From: an uncultured Zetaproteobacteria bacterium
Lineage (GTDB): Bacteria > Pseudomonadota > Zetaproteobacteria > Mariprofundales > Mariprofundaceae
Reading direction: 5' to 3'
Length of the DNA stretch: 7,562 nt
NCBI GenBank assembly: GCA_913056285.1
Contig: CAJXNE010000102.1
Location: forward strand, 1 to 7,562
Shown here: positions 6,492 to 7,562 of the stretch, piece after piece
How the letters are laid out: every line of letters starts with the position of its first letter
Numbering within the stretch: position 1 is the stretch's first letter
Made by a program: the position numbers and the translations under genes
Notes under the pieces: model-generated
Seen by the model: the letters and a program-made list of their open reading frames with translations, nothing else
Told to the model about the DNA's origin: nothing
Database searches by the model: none

Positions 6492-6501
6492 AGGTTTATA
6501 C
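6474..6501 (+). repeat. 14-bp tandem duplication at the ftsE/ftsX junction
   Basis: Units ATGAAGGTTAATGC (6474-6487) and ATGAAGGTTTATAC (6488-6501) agree at 12 of 14 positions and are followed directly by the ftsX ATG (6502). Each unit carries AAGG seven bases before the next ATG, so the ribosome binding site itself is duplicated. Confidence 0.85.
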
Positions 6502-6505
6502 ATGA
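6488..6505 (+). other. Mini-ORF 2 (MKVYT) overlapping the ftsX start
   Basis: ATG 6488 has AAGG at 6477-6480, seven bases upstream. The five-codon frame stops at TGA 6503-6505, overlapping the ftsX ATG 6502-6504 as ATGA. It is a candidate coupling peptide, not a proven gene. Confidence 0.35.
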
Positions 6506-7425
6506 ATAAGCGCACTGAAATCATTCCGGATAAAATCAATCCGCGCCTGCCCGGCGGTTTTCACCTCCCTCCCTTCGGCATTCACCAGATTCTGGCGCTG
6601 ATGATTGTTTGCATTGCATTGTGGGCGGTGGGCGCAATCTGGCTGGGCATGCAGGCGGCCGGGCAATGGGTTGGCAGCTGGCAGCAGGATATTCATATCC
6701 ATGTTTATCTTGATGCTTCCTCCCGTAATCAAGCGGGAAATCAGGCGGACAATCGGGCTGACAATCAGGCAGATAAACTGAAGCAGGCGCTGGAAGCGAT
6801 TCCGCAAGTGGACACAGCCAGAAAAATATCTGCCGAGGAAGCAGCCCGCTGGATGCAGGGGTGGCTTGGAGACGCCGGAATGAATCAAAAAGAGCTGGCC
6901 GCACGCCTGCCGCTCACCTTTGAATTAACCCTGCTCGATGAAACCGATGAATTCCTGTTTTCTGATATCAGGGATACCGCTTCACGATTTGGCGCGCATA
7001 TCAATGAAGATGAAGTCAGCATGGCCGGGGCGCATCACTGGATCGCTCAGGCCAGATATATGGCATGGTTCGCCTCGCTGATTCTGGCCCTGGCCATGGC
7101 GCTGATTATTTCCAATACGCTACGCATGACGCTGTTAGCCAGTGCTGACGAGATTCATCTGATGCGCCTGATGGGTGCGCAGGAATGGTTTGTACGCATG
7201 CCGTTCATTCTGGAAGGGATGGTGATCGGAGCCAGCGCCGGCCTGCTTGCATGGCTTTTGTTGTGGCCCGTCGTGATAGGCAGCAACGCATGGTTGGCGA
7301 CTATACAGGTAGATTTAAGCAACTGGGTGATACTGTTTCCGCTACTCATTGGCGGTGCACTGGCAGGCAGCCTTGGCGCTGCGATTGCCACAGCCAGCGT
7401 CGTTTCACCCGATTCGGCCACATAA
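6502..7425 (+). CDS. ftsX: Cell-division ABC transporter membrane protein FtsX
   Basis: FtsX is the integral-membrane partner of FtsE; its periplasmic loop relays ATPase action to hydrolase activators such as EnvC in other bacteria. The 307 residues show the family topology: a cytoplasmic N-terminus, TM1 about 28-50, a periplasmic domain about 51-185, TM2 about 186-208, TM3 about 234-257 and TM4 about 275-297. The conserved cytoplasmic segment EIHLMRLMGAQEWFVRMPFILEG lies between TM2 and TM3. ATG 6502 is preferred because AAGG (6491-6494) sits seven bases upstream; the in-frame ATG 6484 has its AAGG only three bases away and would add six residues. The periplasmic domain begins with an unusual Asn/Ala/Asp repeat (residues 76-91). 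The gene ends before an intrinsic terminator. Confidence 0.92.
   Translation: MNKRTEIIPDKINPRLPGGFHLPPFGIHQILALMIVCIALWAVGAIWLGMQAAGQWVGSWQQDIHIHVYLDASSRNQAGNQADNRADNQADKLKQALEAIPQVDTARKISAEEAARWMQGWLGDAGMNQKELAARLPLTFELTLLDETDEFLFSDIRDTASRFGAHINEDEVSMAGAHHWIAQARYMAWFASLILALAMALIISNTLRMTLLASADEIHLMRLMGAQEWFVRMPFILEGMVIGASAGLLAWLLLWPVVIGSNAWLATIQVDLSNWVILFPLLIGGALAGSLGAAIATASVVSPDSAT
6727..6774 (+). repeat. Four in-frame 12-bp repeats in ftsX (NQAG, NQAD, NRAD, NQAD)
   Basis: Four 12-base units encode N-Q/R-A-G/D tetrapeptides at FtsX residues 76-91, shortly after the first periplasmic strand and before the helix with KLKQALEAI. The copies differ at synonymous and a few non-synonymous positions, so the expansion is not brand new. 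Confidence 0.85.
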
Positions 7426-7444
7426 AGCCCAACATTCCGGCACC

Positions 7445-7469
7445 GGCTTGCTTCAGCAGCCTGTTTTTT
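7445..7469 (+). terminator. Intrinsic terminator after ftsX
   Basis: GGCTTGC (7445-7451) pairs with GCAGCC (7456-7461) around a TTCA loop with one bulged T. It is followed by TGTTTTTT. It lies 20 bases past the ftsX stop and should end the ftsEX transcript. Confidence 0.7.
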
Positions 7470-7540
7470 GCACCCCTAAACCAGCATAGCCGGAACCAAA
7501 AACCTTGAGCCACGACACACGAATGAACAGAAGGTGAATT

Positions 7541-7562
7541 GTGAAACAAGAGAAGCTCCCCT
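7541..7562 (+). CDS. Start of an unidentified gene, cut by the right edge
   Basis: GTG at 7541 is preceded by AGAAGGTGA, a strong Shine-Dalgarno match (AAGG at 7531-7534, six bases before the GTG). The visible residues are MKQEKLP, too few to name a family. The ATG at 7524 runs into a stop after four codons, so the GTG is the better start. It lies beyond the ftsEX terminator and would need its own promoter, which is not evident. Confidence 0.45.

Noticed and set aside
6484..6501. ATG 6484 as the ftsX start
   Set aside because: Its AAGG lies only three bases upstream, whereas ATG 6502 has AAGG at seven bases, so the shorter form is preferred.
6079..6904. Minus-strand open frames opposite ftsE and ftsX
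   Set aside because: They are antisense to genes with complete, well-ordered motifs and show biased, low-quality translations.
1..7562. CRISPR arrays, tRNA/rRNA genes, insertion sequences or phage genes
   Set aside because: No regularly spaced repeats, cloverleaf-like sequence, transposase motifs or long terminal inverted repeats were seen on reading both strands.

Overview
The window looks like chromosomal DNA of a Gram-negative, proteobacterium-type organism. The base composition is close to balanced, the genes are tightly packed, and a cell-division ABC transporter (ftsE-ftsX) sits next to a zinc-ribbon/DUF3426 membrane protein. Species cannot be fixed from the sequence. A zetaproteobacterial or related deep-branching proteobacterial origin is a guess from gene style and context only.

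Left part (1-4888, + strand): three signalling genes. The first is a membrane histidine kinase cut by the left window edge. It has an extracytoplasmic Cache sensor, one visible membrane helix, a LOV-type PAS domain carrying the photo-adduct cysteine, and a NarX/DegS-type HisKA_3 plus HATPase transmitter. A LuxR/FixJ-type response regulator follows 85 bp later, starting at a TTG with a good ribosome binding site. The third is a hybrid kinase with two membrane helices, a LOV-like PAS lacking the cysteine, a second PAS, HisKA, HATPase and a C-terminal receiver. It has its own extended -10 promoter, placed so that transcription would begin almost at its ATG. The first kinase and the regulator look like a cognate pair. 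The hybrid kinase carries a paralogous LOV-like PAS and probably feeds into or cross-talks with the same circuit.

Middle (4863-5793): a convergent, minus-strand gene encodes a zinc-ribbon protein with one membrane helix and a DUF3426-like extracytoplasmic domain. Its 3' end overlaps the hybrid kinase by 26 bp. Its 5' end faces ftsE across a 124-bp divergent spacer that contains three copies of ATTTGTCA and a TGTCA-N-TGACA palindrome, a possible operator cluster.

Right part (5794-7562, + strand): ftsE (ATPase) and ftsX (membrane subunit) form an operon closed by an intrinsic terminator. Their junction is unusual. A 14-bp tandem duplication creates two nested five-codon mini-ORFs linked by successive ATGA stop/start overlaps, so ribosomes leaving ftsE could be handed stepwise to ftsX. 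FtsX also carries a four-copy 12-bp repeat in its periplasmic loop. After the terminator, a GTG with a strong ribosome binding site probably opens another gene, of which only seven codons are visible.

The most noteworthy points are the LOV kinase with non-canonical flavin-pocket residues, its cysteine-less partner, the ftsE/ftsX mini-ORF relay and the operator-like repeats upstream of ftsE.
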